This document shows, piece by piece, positions 40,849-48,812 of a stretch of 64,000 bases of DNA. This stretch comes from Rubrivivax sp. (GTDB taxonomy: Bacteria > Pseudomonadota > Gammaproteobacteria > Burkholderiales > Burkholderiaceae_C): NCBI GenBank assembly GCA_027487905.1, contig JAIYCR010000070.1, forward strand, positions 1 to 64,000. The letters are read 5' to 3'. The translations under genes and the position numbers were made by a program. The notes beneath the pieces are model-generated. The model searched no databases, was not told the DNA's origin, and was given only the letters and a program-made list of their open reading frames with translations. Positions within the stretch are counted from its first letter, which is position 1; the number at the start of each line of letters is the position of its first letter.

Positions 40849-42054
40849 TCAGTCCCAGCTCAGCTTGCAGGAGTCGTCCGGATCCTGGACCTTCTCGAAG
40901 GTGCCCAGCACATCGTGGCCGTAGGCCCCGTTGGCCCGCTTGACGACCTTGGTGATGTAGATGTTCTGGATCACGTTGCCGTCCTTGGGGTCGATGCGGA
41001 AGAAGCCGCGGGGGCTGTCCACATCGACCGTCACCATCGCCTGGCGCACCGCCTTGCGGTCAGACAGGTTGCCGTTCATGCGCTTGACCGTCTCGATGAT
41101 CAGGCGCATGGAGTCGTAGCCGGCCACGTCCACCGCAGCGGGCGCGCGGTTGTAGCGCTTCTTGTAGGCGGCGACGAAGGCCTGGTTGCGCGGGGTGTTC
41201 ATGCCGCTCACGTAGTGGCCCGACCCGATCACGCCCAGTGCGTTGTCCTTCAAGGCGTCGAAGAAGAACTCGTCGGCGTTGCTCTGGGGGCCGGCCTGCA
41301 GGGGCTTGAGCCGCGCCTGGGCGTACTGGTTGATGAAGTTCACCGTACCGCTGCCGGGGATGAAGTTCCAGACCACGTCCACGTTGTCCAGGCCGCGCAG
41401 CTTGGTCATGACGCTGGCGAAGTCGGCCGTGCCCATGGCCGGCCATTGCTCGTCCACCACCGTGCCGCCGGCCTTGCGAAAGCCGTCGGCGAAGGCGCCA
41501 CCCATCTGCTTGCCGGCCACGTAGTTGGAGGCCACCACCGCTGCGCGCTTGCCCAGGTTCTGGGCGGCGTACTGGCCCATCGGGTGGTTCCACTGCCAGT
41601 TGGAGAAGGACGTGCGGATCGTGTAGGGGCTGCAGAGCTCGCGCGTCAGCTCGTCGTTGCCGGCGTTGGCGATCAGCAGGAAGGTCTTGGAGCGGTGGAC
41701 CTCGTCGCGGATGGCCGCGGCCACGTGCGAGGCGACGGGACCGATCAGGAAGTCCACCTTCTCGTCCTTGACGTAGCGCCGAACGAGCTGCAGCGCCACC
41801 CGGGGATCGTTCTTGTCGTCTTCCTTGACGAGGACGATCTTGCGGCCCGCCACGCTGCCGCCGGCTTCCTCGATGGCCAGGTTGATGCCGTCCAGGATGG
41901 CGTTGCCGTACACCCCCATGACCTGCGAGAACGACAGCACCGTGCCGATCTTCAGGTCCTCCGATGCGGTGGCCGTTCCGGCGACCAGGGCGAGTCCGAC
42001 GGCCGCGGCTGTGCCGGCGCGGCGGAATGCGGGAAGGGCTGTCTTGCGGGTCAT
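40849..42054 (-). CDS. LIV-type ABC importer, periplasmic binding protein
   Basis: This 401-residue binding protein has a Sec signal (about 1-30, AAAVGLALVAGTATAS) and the two-lobed type I periplasmic fold: LKIGTVLSFSQVMGVYGNAI, AIEEAGGSVAGRKIVLVKED, DFLIGPVASHVAAAIRDEVH and FASVMTKLRGLDNVDVVWNF. It brings the substrate to the permease encoded just downstream. Its sequence is of the LivK-like superfamily but closer to the branch near aromatic-degradation genes, judging by its neighbours only. It begins 37 bases after the aldehyde dehydrogenase stop. The ligand is not known. Confidence 0.94.
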   Translation of the reverse strand: MTRKTALPAFRRAGTAAAVGLALVAGTATASEDLKIGTVLSFSQVMGVYGNAILDGINLAIEEAGGSVAGRKIVLVKEDDKNDPRVALQLVRRYVKDEKVDFLIGPVASHVAAAIRDEVHRSKTFLLIANAGNDELTRELCSPYTIRTSFSNWQWNHPMGQYAAQNLGKRAAVVASNYVAGKQMGGAFADGFRKAGGTVVDEQWPAMGTADFASVMTKLRGLDNVDVVWNFIPGSGTVNFINQYAQARLKPLQAGPQSNADEFFFDALKDNALGVIGSGHYVSGMNTPRNQAFVAAYKKRYNRAPAAVDVAGYDSMRLIIETVKRMNGNLSDRKAVRQAMVTVDVDSPRGFFRIDPKDGNVIQNIYITKVVKRANGAYGHDVLGTFEKVQDPDDSCKLSWD

Positions 42055-42091
42055 GAAGGTCTCCTGTTGTGTTGGACTGCAGGTGCGCGGA

Positions 42092-43585
42092 TCACTGGTC
42101 GAACTTGACCATCACCGCCTTGGTCTCGAGGTACTCGTGCACATGCTCGTTGCCGGACTCGCGGCCGAAGCCGCTTGCCTTGAAGCCGCCGAAGGGAACC
42201 GCCGGGTCGAGCACCTGGTAGCAGTTCACCCAGACGGTTCCGGTGCGCAGGCCCTTGGCCACGCGGTGGGCGTTGTTCAGGTCGCGGGTCCAGACGCCCC
42301 CGCCCAGTCCGTATTCGGAATCGTTGCCACGCGCGACCGCCTCTTCCAGCGTGTCGAAGGGCAGCACGGCCGCAACCGGGCCGAAGATCTCCTCGCGGGC
42401 GATGCGCATGTCGTCGCGAACGTCCACGAAGAGGGTGGGCGGCACGAAGTAGCCATTGGCCAGCGCCCCGTCGGTCAGTCGGGCGCCGCCGGCGATGGCC
42501 CGTGCGCCCTGCGACTTGCCGATGTCCAGATAGCCGCACACCCGCTGCATCTGCTCGGCCGAGACCAGCGGCCCCATCTGGGTCTCGGGGTCCAGCGGAT
42601 CGCCCACCCGGATCCCGCGAGCGAAGGCGGCCACCCGCTCGACGAACTCGTCGTGGATGGCGCGCTGGACGAAAAGACGGGTTCCGGCGCTGCAGATCTG
42701 GCCGGAGTTGGTGTACACGGCCATTGCCGCGCCGGCGACGGCCAGGTCGAGGTTGGCATCGGCGAAGACGATGTTGGCCGACTTGCCGCCCAGCTCCATC
42801 GACAGCCGCTTGAGGTTGCCCGCCGAGGCGCGGACGATCTTCTGCCCGACCTCGGTGGAGCCGGTGAACGCGATCTTGTCGACCCCCGGGTGCTCGGCCA
42901 GCGCCGCGCCGGCGTCGCCCAGGCCGGTCACCACATTGACCACGCCCTCGGGGATGCCGGCCTCCATGCACAGTTCGGCCAGGCGCAGCGGCGACAGTGG
43001 CGCCTGCTCGGCCGGCTTGAGAACCACCGTGCATCCGGTGGCCAGCACCGGGCACAGTTTCCAGATGGCCATGCCGATCGGGCCGTTCCAGGGGTTGATC
43101 GCCCCGACCACGCCGACCGGCTCCTTCAGCGTGTAGGTGAGCGAATCGCGCGGCATGAAGGAGCTCGTGATCGTCTCGCCGTGGGTCGACGTGGCCAGCC
43201 CCGCGTAGTAGCGCAGCAGCGCCGCGCCGCGCTTGCGCCCGAGCGTCGTGCGCGCGATGGGCGCGCCCAGGTCCAGGGTGTCCAGCATCGCGAGCTCGTC
43301 GTAGTGACGCTCCACCAGGTCGGCCAGACGCAGCATTGCGTGCTGCCGATCCAGCGGGCTCCAGCGGCTCCACGGCCCCTCGAAAGCCCTGCGGGCGGCG
43401 CGCACTGCCAGGTCGATGTCCTCGGCGCCTGCCTGCGCCACCTGTGCCAGCACCTGGCCAGTGGCGGGGTTGATCGTCTCGAAGGTCTTGCCTGAGGCGG
43501 CTGCAAGGTGGCGGCCGTCGATGAACAGCCGCTTGGGGCCTCCGCGGAGGAAGCCGGGCAGTGCAGGCGCTGTGGTGTCAGGCAT
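42092..43585 (-). CDS. NAD(P)-dependent aldehyde dehydrogenase
   Basis: This 497-residue ALDH superfamily enzyme oxidises an aldehyde to its acid. Key blocks are EPVGVVGAINPWNGPIGMAI, VLKPAEQAPLSPLRLAELCM, FTGSTEVGQKIVRASAGNLK, MELGGKSANIVFADANLD with the general-base Glu, and YTNSGQICSAGTRLFVQRAI with catalytic Cys298. Length is typical. It is the first gene of the importer-GMC-epoxide hydrolase-GntR operon and follows a 200-base leader with an operator-like palindrome. With the GMC enzyme it would take a benzylic-type alcohol to the acid. Confidence 0.95.
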   Translation of the reverse strand: MPDTTAPALPGFLRGGPKRLFIDGRHLAAASGKTFETINPATGQVLAQVAQAGAEDIDLAVRAARRAFEGPWSRWSPLDRQHAMLRLADLVERHYDELAMLDTLDLGAPIARTTLGRKRGAALLRYYAGLATSTHGETITSSFMPRDSLTYTLKEPVGVVGAINPWNGPIGMAIWKLCPVLATGCTVVLKPAEQAPLSPLRLAELCMEAGIPEGVVNVVTGLGDAGAALAEHPGVDKIAFTGSTEVGQKIVRASAGNLKRLSMELGGKSANIVFADANLDLAVAGAAMAVYTNSGQICSAGTRLFVQRAIHDEFVERVAAFARGIRVGDPLDPETQMGPLVSAEQMQRVCGYLDIGKSQGARAIAGGARLTDGALANGYFVPPTLFVDVRDDMRIAREEIFGPVAAVLPFDTLEEAVARGNDSEYGLGGGVWTRDLNNAHRVAKGLRTGTVWVNCYQVLDPAVPFGGFKASGFGRESGNEHVHEYLETKAVMVKFDQ

Positions 43586-43803
43586 GGGTGGGCAATCCGG
43601 TTGGGGTCTCGGACACGAGCCGAGGGTCCAGGAAGGGGTGGGCGTCGGTGCGACCGCGGGTCGGGTCAGGTGGGGCGCGTCCTGCGTGGCGGTGCGGCGT
43701 CGGGGCGCACCGACGCGGGATGCCCTGCGGCAGTGGCCGTGGGCCTTCTGTCCTGTCTCCTTCGGCGTGGCGCGGTGCGCTCTCGCTCTTGTTGATCAGG
43801 ATC
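43586..43803 (-). other. Long leader of the aldehyde dehydrogenase operon
   Basis: About 218 bases separate the probable start region from the ATG. I see no gene and no clear terminator or riboswitch, only G+C-rich sequence. Frames that cross it are short and unlike any protein family. Confidence 0.4.
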
Positions 43804-43832
43804 AATGTAGAACCATTGGACCAACCAATGAA
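43804..43832 (-). promoter_or_regulatory. Promoter and operator of the ALDH-importer operon
   Basis: A perfect 6-5-6 inverted repeat, CATTGG-ACCAA-CCAATG (43814-43830), lies between a weak -35 TTCATT (43827-43832) and -10 TACATT (43804-43809) on the minus strand, 17 bases apart. Read on the minus strand it contains TTGGTCCAAT, sharing the TTGGTCC core of the two operators near 30.7 kb. A FadR-type GntR protein is the likely binder. The interval 43833-43923 up to the LysR stop holds nothing else I can see. Confidence 0.6.
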
Positions 43833-43923
43833 TTCGAAACGGGATCCGCCTATTCAGAAACCGGAAAAGATGCCCGGCCCGAAAGCCAGCGTGGCTGGCG
43901 GCTTCGCTGCGGTGAAGGGGCCG

Positions 43924-45189
43924 TCAGACCCAGCCGCGGTCGATGAAGGTCTTGCGGGTGCTGTCGGCGCCCACGCCCTGCGCGATTTCGCGCAGCACGT
44001 CGAGGAAGCGGGACTGCGCCCGTGTGGGCCGCCAGCTCTGCCGAAGCGTGACGCCGATGGTGAGCATGCTGCCCGTGAGCGGCTCGCCGATGCGCACCAG
44101 CAGCCCGGTGCGGATCTGCAGGGCAACCTGGTCGGGCATGGCCAGCGTGAGCAGGTCGCTGCTGGTGAGCAGGCGGCCGATGATCATGATCGAGCCGCAT
44201 TCGATCGGGACCTGCGGGTGCACCGCCGGGAACAGCCGCTCCCATTCGGCGCGCAGCGGCGAGCCGGCCGGCGCGATGATCCACGGATGGCGCGCCAGGG
44301 CGTCCGCAGGTGGGTCCCGGCGGCCCGCCAGCGCGTGCTGGCGCCCCGCCACGATCACCGGCGCTTCGGTGTAGAGGGGGCGGGTGGACAGGTCCGGGGC
44401 GGCATCGGGCGGTACCTCGCCGACGACCATGTCGATGTGGCCATCGCGCAGCGACTCCACCAGTTCGCCCCAGCTGCCCTCCTGGATGCGGTAGCCGGCC
44501 GGGTACTGCTCGGCGACCAGCCGCGCCATCGCCTCGGGAACGAGGAAGGCGCGCGCCAGCGGCGTGGTGCCGATGGCGATCACCGGGTTGTGCGGGTCCA
44601 GGCCCAGCTCGGACAGCGCGGCTTCCAGCTCGGCGATGGCCAGCCGGCAACTGCGGGCGAAGCGGCGACCGGCGAAGTTGATCTGCACGCCGCGCCCGCG
44701 GCGCTCGACCAGCTTTCGGGCCAGCGCGTCTTCCAACTCCCGCACGCCCCGGTGAACCGCGGCCGGCGATAGGCCCAGCCGTTCGGACGCGGCCGAGAAG
44801 CCGCCGGCGTCGAACAGGCCGAGGAAGGCGCGCAGGTGCGTCATCGTCAGCCGACGGTCGGGCTCGAAGTCGGCGCCGGCGACCAGGCGGCTGCCCGCGC
44901 CGAGGTGGCGCATGCAGGCCTTCGCCCGATCCAGGACCATCGACCCCAGGACCGTGGGCACCATGCCTTCGGAGCGGCGCTCGAACAGGACTTCGCCCAG
45001 CTGGTGCTCCAGCTTGAGGATGCCCTGGGTAAGCGCGGGCTGGCTGAGGTTCACCGCCGCCGCGGCCGCGCTGATGCTCCCGTGCTCCTGCACCGACAGC
45101 AGCCCTCGCAGGTGCCGCAGGTTGAGGTCGAAGGCGGTCGTCATCGCCGCGGCGGCAGCGTCGTCGGGGTTGGGATTCATGTTTTCCAT
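43924..45189 (-). CDS. LysR-type regulator with two HTH domains
   Basis: This 421-residue regulator is about 120 residues longer than normal LysR proteins because it has two HTH units. The first (about 20-85) reads LRGLLSVQEHGSISAAAAAV, SQPALTQGILKLEHQLGEVL. The second (about 115-180) reads LRAFLGLFDAGGFSAASERL, SPAAVHRGVRELEDALARKL. A single LysR substrate domain follows (about 195-415). Start is at ATG 45189; a second ATG at 45180 is equally good. A -10-like TATAGT on the minus strand (45202-45207) precedes it. It is divergent from the two-Rieske operon and probably activates it. Confidence 0.9.
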   Translation of the reverse strand: MENMNPNPDDAAAAAMTTAFDLNLRHLRGLLSVQEHGSISAAAAAVNLSQPALTQGILKLEHQLGEVLFERRSEGMVPTVLGSMVLDRAKACMRHLGAGSRLVAGADFEPDRRLTMTHLRAFLGLFDAGGFSAASERLGLSPAAVHRGVRELEDALARKLVERRGRGVQINFAGRRFARSCRLAIAELEAALSELGLDPHNPVIAIGTTPLARAFLVPEAMARLVAEQYPAGYRIQEGSWGELVESLRDGHIDMVVGEVPPDAAPDLSTRPLYTEAPVIVAGRQHALAGRRDPPADALARHPWIIAPAGSPLRAEWERLFPAVHPQVPIECGSIMIIGRLLTSSDLLTLAMPDQVALQIRTGLLVRIGEPLTGSMLTIGVTLRQSWRPTRAQSRFLDVLREIAQGVGADSTRKTFIDRGWV

Positions 45190-45236
45190 GCTGCTGCGGG
45201 CACTATAAGAGTAAGCCCTGAGACTTCCGCTTCTTG

Positions 45237-45255
45237 AATGCGTGGAACCCGCATT
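45237..45255. promoter_or_regulatory. Inverted repeat between LysR and Rieske genes
   Basis: AATGCG-TGGAACC-CGCATT is a perfect 6-7-6 inverted repeat in the 173-base divergent region. Its place, about 50 bases from the lysR start and 110 bases from the oxygenase start, fits a LysR recognition site. Confidence 0.5.
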
Positions 45256-45362
45256 GAATTCGGCTGGCCGGGGGAGGCTCCTAACATCGGCCGCAGACGG
45301 ACCCGGTCCGTGAGCACAGCAGACCGGCACCGCAGCGATGTCCGGCAGACCTTGGAGACAGG

Positions 45363-46436
45363 ATGTTCCTGCGCAACATGTGGTACGTGGCCGCCTTCTC
45401 GGCCGACGTCCAGCCCGGCAAGTGCCTCGCACGCCGCTTCCTGGACGAGCCTGTCGTGCTGTTCCGAACCCAGGCGGGGCGGCTGAGTGCGCTGATCGAC
45501 CGCTGCTCGCACCGGGCCATGCCACTCAGCGCGGGGCATGTGGATGGCGAGGTCATCCGCTGCGCGTATCACGGCCTCGAGTTCTCGGCCACCGGCGCCT
45601 GCGAGCGCATTCCGGGCCAGCAGCGCATCCCCGTGGCGGCCCATGTGCGCGCCTACCCCGTGGTCGAGCGCGACGCGCTGATCTGGATCTGGATGGGCGA
45701 TCCGGACAAGGCCGACCCACAGGCCATCATGGCCAACCCCGAACACCAGGACCCGGCGTGGAGCTGGCGCCCTTACACGATGCACGTGAAGGCGAACTGG
45801 CAACTGCTCGTGGACAACATCCTGGACCTCACCCACGTGGCCTACATCCATGCCAACACCATCGGCGGCAGCCCGCAGACCCACTTCAGCGCCGATGTGA
45901 GCGTCCAGTTCGACGGCGAACAGGTGACCTTGCTGCGCAAGATGCCCGATTCCGTGCCACCGCGCACCTACGTCGCCGCGGGCGGCTTCAAGGGCCGTGT
46001 GGACCGCTGGCAGCAGGTGCAGTACCGACCCGCCGGCGGCAACGTGCTGAGGGTGAATGCCGGCGCCTGCGACGTGGGCACCGGTGCCTACGAGGGCCGC
46101 CGCGACAACGGCTTCGTGCTGCTCAACGTGCATGGCGTGACACCGGAGACGGCCACCACCACCCACTACATCTGGACGATCTGCACCAACGCAGCGCGCG
46201 AGTCCGGCGTGCCGGAGCTTCTGTTCGACCAGTTCCACGAAACCATCTGCGAGGACGAACGCGCCCTTCAGGCGCAGCAAAGCCGCATCAGCGACACCCC
46301 GGACATGCGCTTCGTCGGAATCTCCAGCGACGGGGCGGTCAACCGGGCTCGCATGCTGCTGGACGCGATGCAGCAGGCGGAGGCCGCTGCGCAGCACCAG
46401 ACCGTGGCGGATGCCGCGGTCCGGCTGCCCGCCTGA
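45363..46436 (+). CDS. VanA-like Rieske oxygenase subunit
   Basis: This 357-residue oxygenase resembles vanillate O-demethylase oxygenase (VanA) and relatives: start FLRNMWYVAAFSADVQPGKC, Rieske ligands C48-x-H50 and C67-x2-H70 (RCSHRAMP, CAYHGLEF), and iron site D155-x2-H158-x4-H163 in NILDLTHVAYIH. VanA enzymes oxidatively remove methyl groups from methoxy aromatic acids. The reductase encoded two genes downstream is a natural partner. The name VanA is a family call; the real substrate may differ, because the next gene encodes a second, different oxygenase. A GGAGAC site precedes the ATG. Confidence 0.93.
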   Translation: MFLRNMWYVAAFSADVQPGKCLARRFLDEPVVLFRTQAGRLSALIDRCSHRAMPLSAGHVDGEVIRCAYHGLEFSATGACERIPGQQRIPVAAHVRAYPVVERDALIWIWMGDPDKADPQAIMANPEHQDPAWSWRPYTMHVKANWQLLVDNILDLTHVAYIHANTIGGSPQTHFSADVSVQFDGEQVTLLRKMPDSVPPRTYVAAGGFKGRVDRWQQVQYRPAGGNVLRVNAGACDVGTGAYEGRRDNGFVLLNVHGVTPETATTTHYIWTICTNAARESGVPELLFDQFHETICEDERALQAQQSRISDTPDMRFVGISSDGAVNRARMLLDAMQQAEAAAQHQTVADAAVRLPA

Positions 46437-46531
46437 CGGGCCGGGCCACGTCGCCACCCATCCACGGGGCGGTGCCAGCCGGCCCTTCGATTTCACTGAG
46501 GGGCGCAGGCCGCCCGATTGAGAAGCCAACA

Positions 46532-47833
46532 ATGAAGCAGGAAGACAGCGTCGATCTGACGCGGGTGGGCCCGGGTACGGTGATGGGCGAGTTCATGCGT
46601 CAGTACTGGATGCCCGCGGCGATGTCCTCGGAGGTGCGGCAGGACGGAGACCCGGTGCGGCTGATGCTGCTGGGCGAGAAGCTCGTCGCCTTCCGCGATT
46701 CGCAAGGCCGGGTGGGCATCCTCGACCACCGGTGCCCGCACCGCTGTGCGTCGCTGTTTCTGGGCCGCAACGAATCCAGCGGCCTGCGCTGCGTCTATCA
46801 CGGGTGGAAGTTCGACGTGACGGGGCGCTGCGTGGACATGCCCAACGTACCCCCTCGCATGGACTTCAAGGACAAGGTGCAGGCCAAGGCCTACCGGACG
46901 GCCGAGCGCAACGGGCTGATCTGGGTCTACATGGGGCGGGAGCAAGCCTCGCCGCCGCCACTGCCCTGGATCGAAGCCAGTCTCGTACCCAACCCGGACA
47001 TCTGGTGCCTGCAGCGCGAGTGCAACTGGCTGCAGGCGCTGGAGGGCGACATCGACACCTCGCACGTCGGCTTCCTGCATGTGGGCATGCTGCAGCCTGA
47101 CGACCTGCCCGAGGACCACCCGATGCGTCCGACGGTGCTCAACCGCACGCCCGAATACGAGGTGAGAGCCACGCGCTGGGGTGCGATGTACGGCGGCTAC
47201 CGCCCCAATCCGGACGGCCAGATGTCCTGGCGCGTCGCGCATTTCATGTTTCCCTTCTGGACCCAGACCCCCAATGCCCGCTTCTCCACCCGGGCTATCG
47301 CCCGCGCCTGGGTGCCCATGGACGACGAGCACAGCATGCTCTTCGACATCTCGGGCGGCGTGGACGAAGGCAACCCGGCCTACATCTCCACCCGCAGGAA
47401 CGGCGATCCGCTGTTCGAGAAGTTCGTCTATGAACCCAACACCACCGACTGGTACGGGCGCTGGCGCTGCCGGGACCGGGCCGACAGCGACTGGGGCATC
47501 GACCGCGAGTCCCAGCGCAACGGCACCCAGTACACCGGCATCGCCAACATCACCATCCAGGACCAGGCGGTGACCGAAAGCATGGGGCCCATCACCGACC
47601 ATGCGTTCGAGAACCTGGCGCCCACCGACCAGATGATCGCCCGCACGCGGCGTCTCGTGCTGCAGGCGGCGCGTGCGTGGCGCGACCAGGGCACCTTGCC
47701 ACCGGGGTCGCACGAGCCCGATGTCTTCCTGGGTGCACGGGCCGGATCCTTCCTGCACGACCCTTCCGCTTCGCTCGACGAGGCCTACCGTGCGCAGCTC
47801 GAAGGCGCGGTCCGCTGGACCCAGGAGGCCTGA
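46532..47833 (+). CDS. Rieske oxygenase, phthalate-dioxygenase type (copy 2)
   Basis: This 433-residue oxygenase is a clear paralogue of the protein at 29.3-30.6 kb: VDLTRVGPGTVMGEFMRQYW against NETITRVGPGTAMGLLIRQYW. Ligands are C68-x-H70 (CPHRCASL), C87-x2-H90 (CVYHGWKF) and D175-x2-H178-x4-H183 (IDTSHVGFLH). I start at ATG 46532 because the family N-terminus begins here; the frame runs through the previous gene without similarity. It lies 95 bases after the VanA-like gene and 4 bases before the reductase. Aromatic-ring dihydroxylation or O-demethylation of an aromatic acid is likely. Confidence 0.94.
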   Translation: MKQEDSVDLTRVGPGTVMGEFMRQYWMPAAMSSEVRQDGDPVRLMLLGEKLVAFRDSQGRVGILDHRCPHRCASLFLGRNESSGLRCVYHGWKFDVTGRCVDMPNVPPRMDFKDKVQAKAYRTAERNGLIWVYMGREQASPPPLPWIEASLVPNPDIWCLQRECNWLQALEGDIDTSHVGFLHVGMLQPDDLPEDHPMRPTVLNRTPEYEVRATRWGAMYGGYRPNPDGQMSWRVAHFMFPFWTQTPNARFSTRAIARAWVPMDDEHSMLFDISGGVDEGNPAYISTRRNGDPLFEKFVYEPNTTDWYGRWRCRDRADSDWGIDRESQRNGTQYTGIANITIQDQAVTESMGPITDHAFENLAPTDQMIARTRRLVLQAARAWRDQGTLPPGSHEPDVFLGARAGSFLHDPSASLDEAYRAQLEGAVRWTQEA

Positions 47834-47837
47834 CGCG

Positions 47838-48767
47838 ATGAAAGCCCGCATCCGATCCATCGGCTGGGAAGCCGACCATGTGCTGTGCTTCCGGCTGGAG
47901 CCCTTGCCGGGAGCGCACTTCCCGCCCTTCACCGCGGGAGGGCACATCGAGCTGGCCCTCAAGCCCGGCCTGAGCCGCAGCTATTCGCTGCTCAACGACC
48001 CGGCCGAGACCGACGTCTACGTGATCGGCGTGCAGCTCGATCCGGCCAGCCGCGGAGGCTCCCAGCACATCCACGAGCACTGGCGGGCCGGCCAGGTGGT
48101 CGAGGTCTGCGAGCCGCGCAACCACTTCCCGTTGAACGAGGATGCCGAGCTGAGCATCCTGGTGGCCGGCGGCATCGGCATCACGCCGATGCTGTCGATG
48201 ATCGCGCGCCTGCAACGCCTGGGCAGGCGCTGGGAGCTGCACTACGCGGTGCGCAGCCGCAGCCGCGCGGCGTTCCTGGACCGACTGGGCGGGTACGCAC
48301 AGGTTCACCTGACGGTCGATGACGAACCGGCCACGCCACGCCTGGATCTGGCCGGCCTGGTGGACTCGGCCCCTGCGGGTGCCCACCTGTACTGCTGCGG
48401 CCCTGCGGGCATGCTCAGCGCCTTCCGGGAACAGGGCGCGCGCCTGGGCGATCGCCTGCACTACGAGTACTTCTCGTCGGACGCCCCCGTGGCCAACGAA
48501 GGCGGCTATCAGCTGCTGCTGCAGCGAAGCGGCAAGCGGGTGGAAGTCGCCCCAGGGGAGACCATGCTGGACGCCTTGCTGGGCGCTGGCGTGGACGTCG
48601 GCTTCGCCTGCTATGAGGGGGTCTGCGGCAGCTGCCGCGTGACGGTGCTCGAGGGTGTTCCCGACCACCGTGACAGCTTCCTCACGCCGCAGGAGCGGGA
48701 CGCCAACACCGCGGTGATGCCCTGCTGCTCGGGCGCCCGGTCGTCCGTGCTCACCCTTGACCTCTGA
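47838..48767 (+). CDS. VanB/phthalate dioxygenase-type reductase
   Basis: This 309-residue reductase passes electrons from NADH to Rieske oxygenases. It has an FMN-binding domain (SRSYSLLNDPAETDVYVIGV), an NAD-binding domain (SILVAGGIGITPMLSMIARL, CCGPAGMLSAFREQG) and a C-terminal [2Fe-2S] ferredoxin domain (GFACYEGVCGSCRVTVLEG and MPCCSGAR). Domain order FMN-NAD-ferredoxin is that of PDR and VanB. The ATG at 47838 follows a GACGC spacer 4 bases after the oxygenase stop. It is the only such reductase in the window and might serve all three Rieske oxygenases. Confidence 0.95.
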   Translation: MKARIRSIGWEADHVLCFRLEPLPGAHFPPFTAGGHIELALKPGLSRSYSLLNDPAETDVYVIGVQLDPASRGGSQHIHEHWRAGQVVEVCEPRNHFPLNEDAELSILVAGGIGITPMLSMIARLQRLGRRWELHYAVRSRSRAAFLDRLGGYAQVHLTVDDEPATPRLDLAGLVDSAPAGAHLYCCGPAGMLSAFREQGARLGDRLHYEYFSSDAPVANEGGYQLLLQRSGKRVEVAPGETMLDALLGAGVDVGFACYEGVCGSCRVTVLEGVPDHRDSFLTPQERDANTAVMPCCSGARSSVLTLDL

Positions 48768-48812
48768 GCGTCCACCCGCCCACGCTGCGCTCCCCCCACC
48801 CGGTCCATCGAC

